A stretch of DNA of 64,000 nucleotides, from NCBI RefSeq assembly GCF_001540865.1, contig NC_033637.1, forward strand, positions 5,944,738-6,008,737, read 5' to 3'. Below, in pieces: positions 51,401-62,614 of the stretch. The DNA comes from Ananas comosus (Eukaryota; Streptophyta; Magnoliopsida; Poales; Bromeliaceae). The position numbers and the translations under genes are program-made. Under the pieces are notes generated by a model, which saw nothing but the letters and a program-made list of their open reading frames with translations, had not been told where the DNA came from and searched no databases. The first letter of the stretch is position 1. Every line of letters begins with the position of its first letter.

Positions 51401-53848
51401 CCTAAGTCATATCAAGTCCGACATGTGCAGTAGATATAAGCAAAACGACAGGTCCAATTCAGATTTTTATGAACAACTATACTAAATAGACGAATTGAGC
51501 AATTGCAATATACATAATACTACCTCAACATCACTGCGACTATAAAATGCATCTTAGAAGCCTAAACCGATGTTTAACTACCCGATAGCTAATCCCAATT
51601 CCGGCGCGACGTCGAGAACGGCGGAATCGCACCCGTCGCGCTCCCCGTTGATGACACGACGACGAACGTACACTGGACGGGCCGCGCGCGACGTCGGCGA
51701 TAACTCAACCACACCCGGTCCTCCTCGCACGGTAGACTAATGCCAGAGAGAGAGAAGAGAGCACGTAAACATCTTTTCTGGCTTCTCTCTATCCTATATT
51801 AGGAGGAAAATGGGTGTGAGTGAAAACAACGAGGGAAGAAAAAAAAAAAGCCTTACTACCTGGAGCGTACGATGGAGTTGTACCGTACAAATGGAACCGC
51901 GAGAGCAGATGCATATACAAATACCTGGCAGAGGTGTACCGAGTACGCCCTGCTGGTTGTACCGGTCAACAGAAAGTTTACCGTACGCTATTGATGATGT
52001 GTATCGCGTACAACAAGGCAAAAAATGATGGCGCAATTTGTAGATTTTCAAAGCTAAGCCTGTCTCTTGGCGTCCCGCTGATCTGTTTGGCGTCATTCGC
52101 GCCAAACAACACTCGGATTCGGTTGTCCCGACACTTCTCCAAGAAGTGTCGACAAGCCTCAAAAGCTGTACACAACAGAAACACCGACAATTCATGTCAA
52201 GTTAATAGATTATAAAAATATTAATATTTATTTTATTGGTTAGAAATTATCTCGCTTCAACACTTAATTCTATTACCGTTAGCTATTGCCTACTATTTCA
52301 TACATAGTGTAATATAGTATAAAACTCAGATAATTCTTAATATAATTGATTTTTTTTAGAAATGACAGAAAATTAATTAATAATATAATAGAAAATCCTC
52401 TTTCAGTTAATTATCTAATTTCAAAAAAAAAGTCTGTATACATTTTCATATTTTAATAAATCATAAATATCTACAATAAATTACTCCAACATAAAAAAAT
52501 AAGTTAATAATAAAATAGTAAACGAATAGTTATTTTACTAAGTACTATAACTACTTAATTTTAAAAAAAGTAAGGATTGAAAAGGACAAAGTGAAGCTAA
52601 AACATAATGATGTGGAAAAGCAGTTGGGAAAAATAAAAACTAATAAGAGAAAAGTCTAACAATGTTAGGTGGATTTAAGTGAGTACTTTTGTTGATATAT
52701 TAATAAATACTGGTGCGTTTTGTTTGAAGTTAGAATCAGAAATCGAAATGAGAATCGAGATAAGTTGAAATCAAATTGAAATGATCGGTTATCTTTCGTG
52801 TTGTGAGGTCATCTGAATAGAATTAAGAATTGAATCATTCGATTATCGATTTAGTTTCAGGTAAGATATCATAAACAGGAATCAAGATAAATACAAATTT
52901 TATCCTTATTACATTTGAGTTGAGCTTACTATGCTATCGGAGTATAGAGAACCTAGTGATTTTCGATTTTGGCCCTTAGATCAACTTCCTTGATCACTTG
53001 TAATTTTTGATTAATATTATTACCTTATGTAGGATTACTCAATCCTCTGAGACGGACTGAATTATCCAGCCGTACAATACTTGATCTCAAGAGTTAAAGT
53101 CAGAAGTACAAGTCTCTATGTGTTTCACTAGGATATGTCGTTCTATGCATTACATTTTAATACTTTTAACATTTTTGAATACTCTATTTTAAAATAAAAA
53201 ACAACTTACTAAAATAATTAATAAAAGTAAAGACACTTTTATATTTTATATTATTTAATATAATAAATATATTTTTATTTTTATTTTATTTATATTTATA
53301 TGGGTAAACATTATAAATACAAATTTTATATGGATTCTAATAATTAATAGTTAAAAAATATCATTTCTAAAGTGAAAGAGCAATTATTATATTTTCAAGA
53401 CTAAGCATTATAGCAAACTAAAATTATCGTAATAATATCCAAAATAATTATATCATTATTCCCAAACAATTCTGAAAAATTTATTATTAAAATTTTAAAA
53501 TAAAATTACTCGAAAACTTATGATACTATAAAATAAAAAAAAAATTTCAAATCATTCTGTATGATCATTGGAATTTGGATTGACATAAAATTTAAAACTG
53601 AGTTAAACTCAAAACATAAAATTTTATAATTAAAATCAAACAGAAAATTAAATATTAAATTTACAATCAAAATTTTGAAATGATGTTAAAATTTTAATTA
53701 ATTTTTTTTAAAAATAAAGTTGAATTGATGTGGATAATTCAAAATATAAACTAAAATTTGATTTATTCAAATTCAAAGACATTAAAAAAGTACAATTTAA
53801 ATTTCAGTTTGAATCATCATAAATATTTTAATTGTTAATTTTAATTAT
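48480..53848 (-). repeat. Arm B: indel-rich inverted copy of arm A
   Basis: Reverse complement of 41795-47230 in collinear order: MULE left arm (48480-49054) with its outside flank, spacer, LTR (50309-52189), MITE (about 52.93-53.15 kb) and the Tourist-like element. It differs from arm A by many scattered one- to few-base indels, which also hit palindromes that are perfect in A. The LTR target duplication is the complement of that in A (ATTCA), so this is the same insertion event rather than a second one. Confidence 0.85.
50309..52189 (-). mobile_element. Solo LTR copy B (in arm B)
   Basis: TGTCACGCCCGG...ACACCGACA, flanked by ATTCA on both sides (50304-50308, 52190-52194). It is the inverted counterpart of 43463-45353 with many indels; most GTACCGGTAC palindromes are damaged. 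Confidence 0.8.
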
Positions 53849-56841
53849 AAATTTTAAATTAAATTTTATGGATTCAAACCTGAAATTTTTAATTACTTTT
53901 AAGCTTTGAATTTTGAATAAATAAATTTTATTTTTATATTTGAACTTATCCACTCAATTTCAACTTTTATTTTTTAAAAAAAATTATTTAAAATTTTAAC
54001 ATCATTTTCAAATTTTGATGTAATTTTATATTTAATTTTCCAGTTTGAATTTTAATTATAAAAATTTTATGTTTTGAGTTCGTGAACTCAGTTAAATTAT
54101 TATGTCATCCAAATTCCAATGATCTAGCAGAAATGTTGAAATTTTTTTTTTATTTAATAGTCTCATAGTTTTGAGTAATTTATTAAAATTTTAATAATAA
54201 TTTTTTCAGATTGTTTTTGAATAATGATATATTATTTGATATTATTACGAGTAATTTTATTTGCTATAATGTTAGTCTTGAAATATAATTTCTCTTACTT
54301 AGAAATGATTATGTTTGTTAACTATTTATTATTAGAAATCATATAAAATTGTAAATTTATATGTTACCATATAAATATTATAATAAAAATAATAAAATAA
54401 TTTATTTTTATTATTAAATAATATAAAATATAAAGTGTCTTAACTTTTATTAATATATTTTAATAGTTGTTTTATTATATATTTTAAATACAGTATTCAA
54501 ACCTGGTTGAAAAGTTATTAAATGTATGCATAGACGACTTCCTAGTGAAAGCATAGGACTTGGTAACTTTCTGACTTTTTAACTCTTGATCAAGTATTGT
54601 ACGGCTGGGATTAATTGCAGTCCCTGCAGGATTGAGTATCTACATAAAGGTAATAATATTAATCCAAAAATTAAAGTGATCAAAAGAGAGTTGATCTAAG
54701 GGCCAAAAGTCGAAAACACTAGGTTCTCTATACTTCGCGCTAGGCATAGTAGGGCCAACTCAAATGTAATCATAGGGATAAAATTTGTATATTAATTGAA
54801 TTCTGTTTATGAATATTTACGCTGAAACAAATGCGATAATCGAAATGATCATCTATTCTGATTCAGATACGAAATCAAGCCAGAATGAAGTAACATCATT
54901 CCAATTCGATTTCAATTATTCCATTCTCATTTCGATTCCGATTGCTAACTTCAAACCAAACGCACCAGTATTTATAATTTATATCTTAACAAAAGTACTC
55001 CTTAAATCCAGCCAACTTGTTAGAAAAAAACAAAGACTTAGTTCTCTTATTAGTCTTTTATTTCGCACGGCACTTGTTATTTCCAACAATCATTATGCTT
55101 TTTAGCTTCATTTTGCTCCTATTTTCATCCTACTTTTTTTAAAATTTAAAGTATGTACTTAGAAATAATATAACTATTTGCTTACTATTTATATATAAAT
55201 TATTTTTATAGTTGAGTAATTTAGTTGAGATATTTATTATTTATTAAAATAGTGAAAATGTATTAGAGAACTTTTTTTTGAACATTAAGATAATTTTATG
55301 AAAGAGATTCTATTATTATTAATTAATTTTCTGTCATTTCTAAAAATAAAATCACGATTAATGTAGAATTATCTGAGTTATACTATATTACATATGTATG
55401 AAATAGTGAAGGGCAATAGTAACGTATGAGATAAGTGTTGAAGGCGAGATAATTTCTTACAATAAAAAAATATTTATATTTTTTATAATCTCATTTAACA
55501 TTTAAAACATGAATTGTGTGTTTCTGGTGTATCACCCATGTTGAGGCTTGTCCGACAGCTCTGGAGAGCTGTCGGACACAGTCCGAGTCCGTGTTATGGG
55601 GCGAAATAGACAGCAAAAGACTCAGCGGGACGCGAGAGCAGGACTTAGCTTGAAAATCTACAAATTGCAGATTTTTTGCCTGTTGTACCGGTAGCAAATC
55701 ATCAAGCGTACGGTATACTTTCTGTAACGCGGACACCAAGCAGGGGCGTACTGGTACACTCGCCAGGATTTTATGCAGCTGCTCTCGGTTGCATTGTTGT
55801 ACGTAGCAACTGCCCATGTACCGGTACTCCAGGGTAGGTAAGGGGCTTTTTGGTTTTTCTTCCCTCGTTGCTTTCACCACACCCATTTTTCTCGCTATAT
55901 AGGATAGAGAGAAGCAGAAAAGGAGATGTTTTGAGCTGTGCCTCTCTCTCTCTCTCTTGACTTGGTCGTACGTGTCGGAGGAGGAGCTCGGGTGTGTCTG
56001 GAGTTTCGGCCGACGTTCGGCCGGCGGTGCCGTTCGCAGTGTACGTTCGTCGTCGTAAGCATCACGAGGAGGCCGGCGAGGGTGCGATCCGCCGTTCTCG
56101 ACGTCGCGCCGGATTGGGATTAAGCTATCGAGTGAGTTTAAACATCGGTTAGCTTCCTAAGTGCAATTTATATAGTCGGCATGTTGTGAGTGTAGGTATG
56201 TAGTATATTGAGGCAATTTTGCTCAATTCGTCGATTAGTATAGTTGTTCATAAAATCTGAATTGAGCCTTGTCGGTTTGCTTATATTACTTGCACATGTC
56301 GGAGCTTGATATGACTTAGGAGAAAACTACGATTATACCTGTCATATGCTTAAACTATCTGATTTAGCTCTCGAGTCATTGTTATTTTGTAATTGCCGGG
56401 GGCAGATAGTGTGGTGGATACTCCAGATAGTTAGAATTTCATCTTTTTTTTACCTCGTGCTGGGATCGAGTGTATTTTTACAGTAGCGTTCAGACTGTTC
56501 TAAGACTGTCGGTGCCGTCGCGTTTGACGTGGATCCGATACGGCCGTTTTTGCGATCAGATTGTGCCCGAGGGTACAGTGACGCTATTGTTGATTTAGAC
56601 TAGTTGAACTCTGTTACTTGACTTTAGCTTGTGAGAGCCTGTTGAGCTGACAGAGATACGTTACATACTCGGTTGGTAGCTCCTACGAGTCCCACTCCGG
56701 AGACGGGCGTTGTGGCCTTTCGCGTGGGCTGCGTTCGTGCAGATTGGACTTGCTCTCCACGACCGCTAGTGTGGAGGTTAGCTGTATATCGCAACGGGCG
56801 GACCGTGGTCTTCACAGTCCCAGGGACAGGGTTAGGCTTAC
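53848..56841 (+). repeat. Arm C: indel-rich direct copy of arm A
   Basis: Collinear with 41800-44768 of arm A, with many small indels. It starts at a tight palindromic turn out of arm B and stops abruptly inside the LTR at ...GGCTTAC, where a poly-A and MULE arm sequence begin. Confidence 0.85.
55515..56841 (+). mobile_element. Truncated LTR copy C (in arm C)
   Basis: It begins TGTGTGTTTCTGG after TGAAT, as in copy A, and is cut at 56841. The missing remainder is not found beyond the MULE sequence that follows. Confidence 0.8.
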
Positions 56842-57196
56842 AAAAAAAAAAAGTCACAGCCCGGCCTTAGGGGGATCGGAGGCGAGGAAGGTGGGGGCGC
56901 CGGCGGCGACGCCGCTCTGTCTTCGCCGCTCTCTGGGAAGAGAGAAAAAAAAGAACGAGAGAAAAAAGAGAAAAGAAAAAGGTATAAGGGCACCTCCGCT
57001 CCGTCTTCGCCGCTCTCTCGGAAGAAAAAGAAAAAAGAACGAGAGAAAAAAAGAGGAGAGAGAAAGAGGAAAGAGAAAAAGGTATAAGGGTATTTTGGTC
57101 AGTTTGCTGAAAAAGCGGACCGAATCTGCAAAAGCCAAAAAGATGGCCCAATTTTGCAAAAGCCCAAAATAAGTGGATTTTTTATACAAATTGGCC
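56842..57196. mobile_element. MULE-beta right terminal arm
   Basis: Inverted version of the family terminus. Within it a segment of about 95 bp (CGCCGCTCTC...AAAAGGTATAAGGG) is tandemly duplicated. It has its own variants relative to the left arm (for example AATTGGGCCATC where the left arm has AACCGGATCAC), so it is a genuine opposite end and not a copy of the left arm. Confidence 0.7.
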
Positions 57197-58083
57197 TTTT
57201 ATAAAAATAGGTCATTATTTTAAAATTTATAGATTCTGATTGAACTTTTAAAAAATTAATCGAAATATTTTTATTTTTTTTCTCTCGTTATTTTTTTGTT
57301 CTCTTCGAAGAGGGCGACGGAGGCGGAGGCAGTATGCCTCGCCTCTATTCCACTCGCTCTCGCTCGCGCACCCATGTCCTCCTCGCCTTCAACCCTGCTA
57401 AGGCTGCGCACACCGCCGCTCTTTGGGACGTCCTGCCTCACCGATGCCCTATGTGACCTTGCTCACACAGTCTCATCCCCCACCGTTCTCGCCTTCGACT
57501 CGCTGAGGCCGCATTCGTCGCCCCCTTCTGGGACGCTGCCTCCATTTCGCCGCCCTCTTCTCCAGCATCATCGTGTTCTCCTTCGTCTCCATCTCGCTCA
57601 TCTCTGGCCCTACGTGGGCGCGGTGAGCAACATGCCTCTTCCCTCGCCGACGAGCTTATCGGCGCTAAGAAGCGCTTCTTCTTCATCGTTGGTGATGGTG
57701 GTGAGGACGGCAGATTCCCAGAAGTGGATTTGGTGGATAAAAAATCTGATGCAGTAGAGATGAAAGGCGAAGGCAGAGAAAGAGGATGCAATGCTATACT
57801 CGTTACCATCGCAGAGGACTACGGAGGTGGCGGAGGAGAGTCAAAGATTAAAAAAAAAAAAAAAAAAAGGGTCGCAGCGCTCCCTCTGTGGGGATGGAGA
57901 CGAGGAGGACGAGCCTCCACCGTCTTTTTTGGAAGAGAATAAAAAAAAAGAACGAGAGAAAAAAAAAAAAAAAGAAGAGAGAAAGGAATAAGAGTAATTT
58001 GATCAGTTTTCTAAAAGTTTGGACTGAATCTAGAAAATAGAAAAGGACGGCCTAGACTAGTGGATTTTTTATGCAAATTGGCC

Positions 58084-58649
58084 AATTCTTGAGTAAAAAA
58101 AAAAATCTGTGCAATGTCAGTTTGTCTAATTTTGATCAATTGATTGATCGATGGACCACCAAATAACCATCTTATTAGTCAAAATTTGATGACAAATAAA
58201 AGATATTTTTAATTAAGAGCTTTTTTTTTAGAGCTTATGCAGAAAAGCTACTTAATTAATTAGTAATTGATATTATTTTAAAATAACCCTTTTATCTCTC
58301 CTAATAATAATTTTTTTCAACAGAAATAATTTCAAGGGAGAGCTCTCTAACCAATACCTTATTATGTGTTAGTTTTGTCTCCATTTAATAATTCATTGAT
58401 TATTTTTTATTATTAAAATTTAGGAGAAAAATTTAAATCCTGAAATTATAGACAAACCTGATATATAGTAGCAAATCAAAGCTCTTTAAGGAGTCATCCT
58501 TAGGGATTCTATTAAAATTTTTTGTGAACCAAAAAGGTATAAACTAATTAAGATTTCTATTTTTAGAAAATAATCTCATTTTTGTAAATTAGTTCCAATT
58601 TCCAGACATATTAAGATAATCGCTTTTTATTGTCACAAAAAAAACCCTA
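58084..58649. other. AT-rich spacer
   Basis: No gene or defined element is visible. Confidence 0.5.
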
Positions 58650-60252
58650 GGCCTCGTTTGGTATTATATTTATTATTTTATATTTATATTTTATTTTTAA
58701 ATATAATTTTGTATATTAAAAGGCGTAGGATTAGATAGTGGGTTGATCGTAATTCTTTCAGTTGGATTGTTGACGCTAACCATTAATTCCAAAAGTTTGA
58801 GTTGTTAGAAATAAGCGTACAGACACAGCACCCGCAGATAAAGGTGTCCGTGGACCGGATCGGGTCTGGGTAGTTGATATATTGTACCCGTACCTTAAAA
58901 AGAAATGGTTAGAAAAAAAAAATATACGCTACCCATTTTACTTCGGGTCGGGTCCGGATCTGCGTACTTAAGTTACTAATATACCCATCGGGTCTATTTG
59001 AGTGGATCTGGATAGTAACTATCCGTATACTACCCGTTCAAAATCAGATACGGGTCAGGTACGGGTACCATATATATATATTTTTATAGACTTTATTAAA
59101 TTGTTTGGGCAAAATTTGTTTCGACCATTATATTTACTGATTAAAAGTCTAAAATTCAAAATAATTTTATATATAAACATACAAAAATTAAAAAATTATG
59201 ATACCATATTACAGATAAAGAGAATATAAGTTGTAGTAATTACTAATATTATATACTAACATTCAAAAAAAAAGGAAAAAATATAAAGATGAATCAGAAA
59301 ATTTACTAAATAGAATATTCATTAAAAAAAACTAGATTGTCGACTATGATTGAAGAAGGGATTTGGAAAAAAAAAAACTCACTTGTACCACACCCGTAAA
59401 GGATTAGTATCGCTAATGATGACGATGATAAAAATATTGTTTCATAAAAAACTCTTAGACGAAAGTGAAACAAAAAAAAATAAAGAGTTAAAAACAAAGA
59501 GTAAAAAAATTAGAAAAAAGAAAATAGTAAAAGAGCGGCTAGGGTTTCAGTGTTTCCCTAGGATGAAAATACTTAGAGATCCCTCGTCTATAAGTCCTAT
59601 TAAAGTTGATCCCTCAACTTTAAAAGTTTAAAATTTTTTTATTTACTATTGGATATTTCATCGGGTCCGCGTCCGGGTCCGGTTCCGGATTTAAAAATTA
59701 TTCCGAACTCTACCCATTTAAAAGTTGGGTTCAGGTCGGGTCTAAATCGGATATGAGTATAAAATATCCGGATCCATACCCGAAACTTTAGTGGGTATTT
59801 TTTTTCACCCGTATACTATCCATTTTTTATCGGGTTCGGTTTGGGTCCGGACAGGGTCCGGATCGGGTATGGTATATCGGATATTTTGGACAGCTTTACC
59901 CGTGGATCTCAATTGTGACGTAGCCCAATCAGTTTCACGCCACTTTGATCATGACTTGACTCAACCAAGCCTCACGCCATTTCGAATGTGATACGGCTAA
60001 ACCTGGCCTCACCTCACAGGGTAAATGGTGGCCCATTTAAGCCAACACTTTCGTCCAAAATATTTATTTGGCAAAAAAAAAATTAAAAGGAACTTTTTTT
60101 CTAATTTTTTAAGTTATCATTTATTAATTAGCCACATGCATTATAAACTAGTCAACTATAACAATATAATAAGTTTTTTCATCCAATACGTCATATTATG
60201 TAAAATTAGTATTTTATAAAAATAAAAAATAAATACGATACCAAATGAGGCC
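58650..60252. mobile_element. Tourist/Harbinger-like element
   Basis: The left end GGCCTCGTTTGGTATTATAT and the inverted right end GGCCTCATTTGGTATCGTAT match at most positions, with flanking trinucleotides CTA and TTA (close to the TWA duplication of the superfamily). It contains a nested hAT-like element (58839-59898). No transposase is seen. Confidence 0.6.
58839..59898. mobile_element. hAT-like element with diverged TSD
   Basis: The ends TAAAGGTGTCC and, inverted, TAAAGCTGTCC are flanked by CCCGCAGA and CCCGTGGA, an 8-bp duplication with 6 matches. The subterminal zones are rich in GGGTCCGG and ACGGGT words in both orientations. The middle is AT-rich; the short ORFs are not gene-like. Confidence 0.65.
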
Positions 60253-60259
60253 TTAGATT

Positions 60260-61785
60260 ACATTTCCAGCACAACAAATTTCAATAGGTATAATGGAGAT
60301 GTTACAGCTTAAGCTAATGCACAGTCCTAATTGGAAAGGTTAAATTGGGCATGAACAAAATAAAAAAGGAAATTGTATCTTTTGCACCCTTTCAAACTCG
60401 TAAGGATTGTATTTTGGAGGCTTTATCGCAGTGTTCCATAGTAAAAAAAAAATCAAATTATAAATTGGTGAAATATTTCGTGACTCCCTTGATGATATCT
60501 TAAGATTCATCACTAATTTAATTGTATGGTTGCATTCATTTGAATTATTTTAATCAATAAAAATTTTATAACCGATTCGGCAATTTTTTCATTGATTTGA
60601 ATCAATTTTTATTGTGAATTGATTAAGTCTAACCGTCTAGATGGCTATTTTTAATTGAACGCGACTTTTGCTTTGATCCGCTCTACTAATTTGCTGAATT
60701 TAGAAATAAAGGTGCATAAAGATTTTTTTTCTTCCGTTCCTGATTGACTTCGATTAAATCACGGAGCAATTCACCTTAGGACATCAGGCTCGAAAACTTG
60801 TTCTCCAATTAGCACTGTACATCCAAAATGGACATCTTTGTGCAAAGTTATGACTAATTTACTGAATCCAAGTGCAATTCACACCAAATGGGCCTAAGTG
60901 CCAACCAGGTTTGGCCCATTCTCTAAATCTTTTATATCACTAGTAATCGATTAATGCTTCAAAATACAGAGATGCCTTTACCATTATTAAGAAGAATATC
61001 GATTAATCTCTAGATGACCTTTTATTAGTTTTAACTTTTAAGTGGTAGGAAATTGAAAGATGAATGAAAGCTGCGAACAGAAAATTTTGACTAAAACAAA
61101 ATTGAAATTTAAGTATAATCTAGGCTTAGTTCAACAGTTTATTGTGTTCTATTTCTACAGTCAAAACATTCATTGTATTCCACTTCTATAGTCCAAACAA
61201 ATTGTGTAGCATAAGAAATGATACAACTAGTATCCCAGAAAGGTGTAAAGCCTTATTTGAGCTTACAGTTTACCATATATAAGACCAGTAACTATTGATT
61301 AGTCAATCGGCTCCATTCTTAGTACTACTACCTTCTTACAATGGTGAAATTTTTATAATAAAACCGATTTGGTTATTAGAACCTGAAACTAAACTTTATT
61401 GATCTTTGGTCATTTGATACAAATAGAGAAGAGTTATTCCAAAGAAAAAGATAAAATGGAATCAAATTTTACTGAAAACTTTGGTTTTACTGAAGTGAAG
61501 GAGTTTGATTGTTCCTTGGATCAACCTAGTATGTTCTGGTAGTAGGCATCACAATTTTAAAAGGCACAAGACATGCCAAGAAGCAAGGTGCATGTAGACA
61601 CATGGGCTCTTGATGGCTAGGCGCAAAGCATGCATTTTGAAGATATGAAACACATCAATATAAGTTAGTGGAAAAAAATACGCTTTAAAAGACATTGAAA
61701 GCAAGTTGATGATCATATTAAACAAGATTTTAAGCACAACAAGAGAGAAAGAAAGGAAAAGAAAAAAAAGAAAAGAATTAAATTT
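60260..61785. other. Intergenic spacer
   Basis: No gene is recognised on either strand. The sequence is moderately AT-rich without obvious repeats. Confidence 0.45.
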
Positions 61786-61786
61786 A

Positions 61787-62578
61787 CTGTACTGCTATTA
61801 CTGTTTGTTGGTAGCCGAACGTCCCGACTCTTGACCCGGTCAACAATTCTCCTCGGGAAGATCGTCGAGCTGCGAGACGGCTGCGGATTATGACCCTCGA
61901 AGTATGCGCCCACAGAGGATCAAGCGATTAGGCCGATGAGGGATCGAATCAGCCGGGTTCGAAAACCTCCGCAGTAAATTCGCTTCGGCAGGATGAGCCG
62001 AATGGAGCGGGGAAGCCCGGAATTCGACTGGAAAATGAGCCGAATGGCCAAACAAATTCATGATCTGATCGGCGGGAAGAGCCGAAGATGGCTTTCTATT
62101 GAATAAACGTACAAGAACAAGGGAGTGATGCCCGTAGGGCAGACAGACTCCGAGTAAAAGAACAGGGGAGTGATGCCCGTAGGGCAGACAGACTCCGAGT
62201 ATGTTAAATTACAGAAACTACTCCTAAGGAAAAACAGTAGATGCGGGAATTGAAATATGTAGAAAAATAAAGGTGGTCTTTTGTGCGCAGGGGCGAAGAC
62301 CCTTTTTCAGGGTATTGTATGCCTATTTATAGAATCGCCTTTGCGTCAGTTATTGCTCTTGCACGATCAGCCACTATCTCCTGATTTGTAGGACCACCTT
62401 CGGCCGATCGGAACCGCTCGTAACTGATTGCGGTTGTTATAACTCCTCGGTCCAGTGCGGCTTGTATGCATCCGGTGTACCGTTTTAGCCGTCTTACGGA
62501 TATGGACCCGGTGTGCCAGCTGTCCGCGCCTAACTGGCTCAACACTGTTATACTAGAGATTACTGCTACTGCTCTACC
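61787..62578 (-). mobile_element. LTR-like GC-rich block, ends undefined
   Basis: This GC-rich insert sits in AT-rich surroundings, with a TATAAATAGG box on the minus strand near 62326 followed by leader-like sequence, as in an LTR promoter. A 45-bp unit (GAACARGGGAGTGATGCCCG and on) is tandemly duplicated at 62115-62204. No clean TG...CA ends or target duplication could be fixed, and no coding domain is present. Confidence 0.4.
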
Positions 62579-62614
62579 AGAATTAAAAAAAAATGTAAAA
62601 GAACAACAAAACAA

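Larger units (their letters stand above)
46640..57196. mobile_element. MULE-beta, interior probably misassembled
   Basis: The left terminus GGCTTTTTGCATAAAAAATT (46640) and the inverted right terminus GGCCAATTTGTATAAAAAAT (57196) are flanked by 9-bp duplications TTTTATAAA (46631-46639, 57197-57205). The true left arm runs 46640 to about 47880 and parallels MULE-alpha, including the GTGACAAAAAA junction. The true right arm is 56842-57196 and carries a partial internal duplication. Everything from about 47.9 to 56.84 kb duplicates DNA outside the element, which a transposon interior should not do. Confidence 0.65.
46585..58083. mobile_element. MULE-gamma, split by MULE-beta
   Basis: The outer left end reads TTGCAAATTTGTACAAAAAA near 46585 and continues TTACTAGTTTTACGATTTTATAAA to 46639. 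It then resumes at 57206 (AATAGGTCATTATTTTAAAA), where it matches the family's terminal arm, including a CTCTCGTT pyrimidine tract. The right end at 58083 is the inverse of GGCCAATTTGCATAAAAAA. The interior at 57300-57840 is GC-rich and open on both strands. The outer target duplication is not clean. Confidence 0.6.

Noticed and set aside
43463..52189. Complete LTR retrotransposon bounded by the LTRs at 43463 and 50309
   Set aside because: The two LTRs are in opposite orientation and have complementary flanks, so they are one insertion seen twice, not a pair.
57296..57809. ORFs of 153 and 123 residues on opposite strands
   Set aside because: Interior of MULE-gamma, GC-rich, no domain, no promoter; not listed as genes.
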